Positions 6,017-6,277 of a stretch of 6,277 bases of DNA are shown piece by piece. Positions within the stretch are counted from its first letter, which is position 1. The number at the start of each line of letters is the position of its first letter. A model generated the notes under the pieces. That model was not told the DNA's origin, ran no database searches, and worked only from the letters and a program-made list of their open reading frames with translations. This stretch comes from Chloroflexota bacterium (GTDB lineage: Bacteria > Chloroflexota > Chloroflexia > Thermomicrobiales > UBA6265), in NCBI GenBank assembly GCA_019348515.1, contig JAHWJF010000220.1, forward strand, positions 1 to 6,277, read 5' to 3'. Both the position numbers and the translations under genes were made by a program.

Positions 6017-6277
6017 CACTGCGCTCCCGGATGGTCAAGTTCAGGATGGAGCTGACCAGGATGATGAGGGCCAGCACCACCGCGATCGCCGAGCCGTAAC
6101 CGTATTGGTTCTTCTGGAACCCTTCCTTGAAGAGGTAGGTGGAGAGCACCTCTGTGGCGCGGATGGGCCCGCCCTCGGTCGTCGCCCAGATGATGTCGAA
6201 GACCTTGAAGGCATCGACCAGCGCCAGCAGGATCACGATCGTGATCGTATTCCGCAGCGAGGGGATGGTGATGTCGA
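6009..6277 (-). CDS. carbohydrate ABC transporter permease, MalF/UgpA type, C-terminal part only
   Basis: The last 88 residues of the partner permease; the gene is cut by the window end, so its start is unknown. The visible part begins DITIPSLRN, the end of the EAA loop, followed by the hydrophobic segment TIVILLALVDAFKVFDIIW and the motif ATTEGGP. It continues with ATEVLSTYLFKEGF and YGYGSAIAVVL, and a final membrane segment (VVLALIILVSSILNL). This order and wording are characteristic of MalF/UgpA C-termini. A GTG at 6234-6236 lies inside the conserved region and is not a real start. The stop at 6009-6011 overlaps the next permease by 8 nt, so both belong to one operon. Confidence 0.93.
   Translation of the reverse strand, partial: DITIPSLRNTITIVILLALVDAFKVFDIIWATTEGGPIRATEVLSTYLFKEGFQKNQYGYGSAIAVVLALIILVSSILNLTIRERSDD

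Overview
The window is high-GC bacterial DNA with two unrelated gene groups that converge on a stretch of about 530 bp without an intact gene. The gene families and the style of the intergenic repeats suggest a Chloroflexota of the Thermomicrobia/Sphaerobacter type. That assignment is an inference: there is no rRNA or marker gene here to prove it.

Left half, + strand (1-3534). First is the 3' part of a CocE/NonD-family serine hydrolase (X-Pro dipeptidyl-peptidase/S15-like), cut by the window start. After a 182-nt spacer comes a complete extracytoplasmic family 5 (peptide/nickel/opine type) ABC substrate-binding protein with a twin-arginine signal. The spacer holds a full-length anti-16S Shine-Dalgarno sequence that is not at a usable distance from any obvious start. 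The two genes may work together in capture and hydrolysis of small peptides or amides, but no permease or ATPase for this binding protein is in view.

Middle (3535-4067). Directly behind the binding-protein gene is a long hairpin without a U-tract. It lies inside a minus-strand reading frame that encodes a recognisable resolvase-like helix-turn-helix but is broken by an in-frame amber codon, so it is probably a decayed gene. The remainder up to 4067 has no supported gene. It is visibly more AT-rich than its flanks in places and looks like a junction between two chromosomal segments.

Right half, - strand (4068-6277), read right to left. The C-terminal end of a MalF/UgpA-type sugar permease (cut by the window end) overlaps by 8 nt a complete MalG/UgpE-type permease. 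After a 128-nt spacer follows a zinc-dependent medium-chain dehydrogenase of the sorbitol/threonine dehydrogenase type. This reads as a carbohydrate or polyol uptake and oxidation operon. The spacer is almost filled by a 101-bp composite repeat: 17-bp perfect inverted arms enclosing octamer and heptamer tandem repeats.

The genes are ordinary members of known families. The best candidates for a second look are non-coding: the repeat cassette, the long hairpin, the orphan Shine-Dalgarno sequence and the broken helix-turn-helix gene. I see no convincing evidence of a new biological system.
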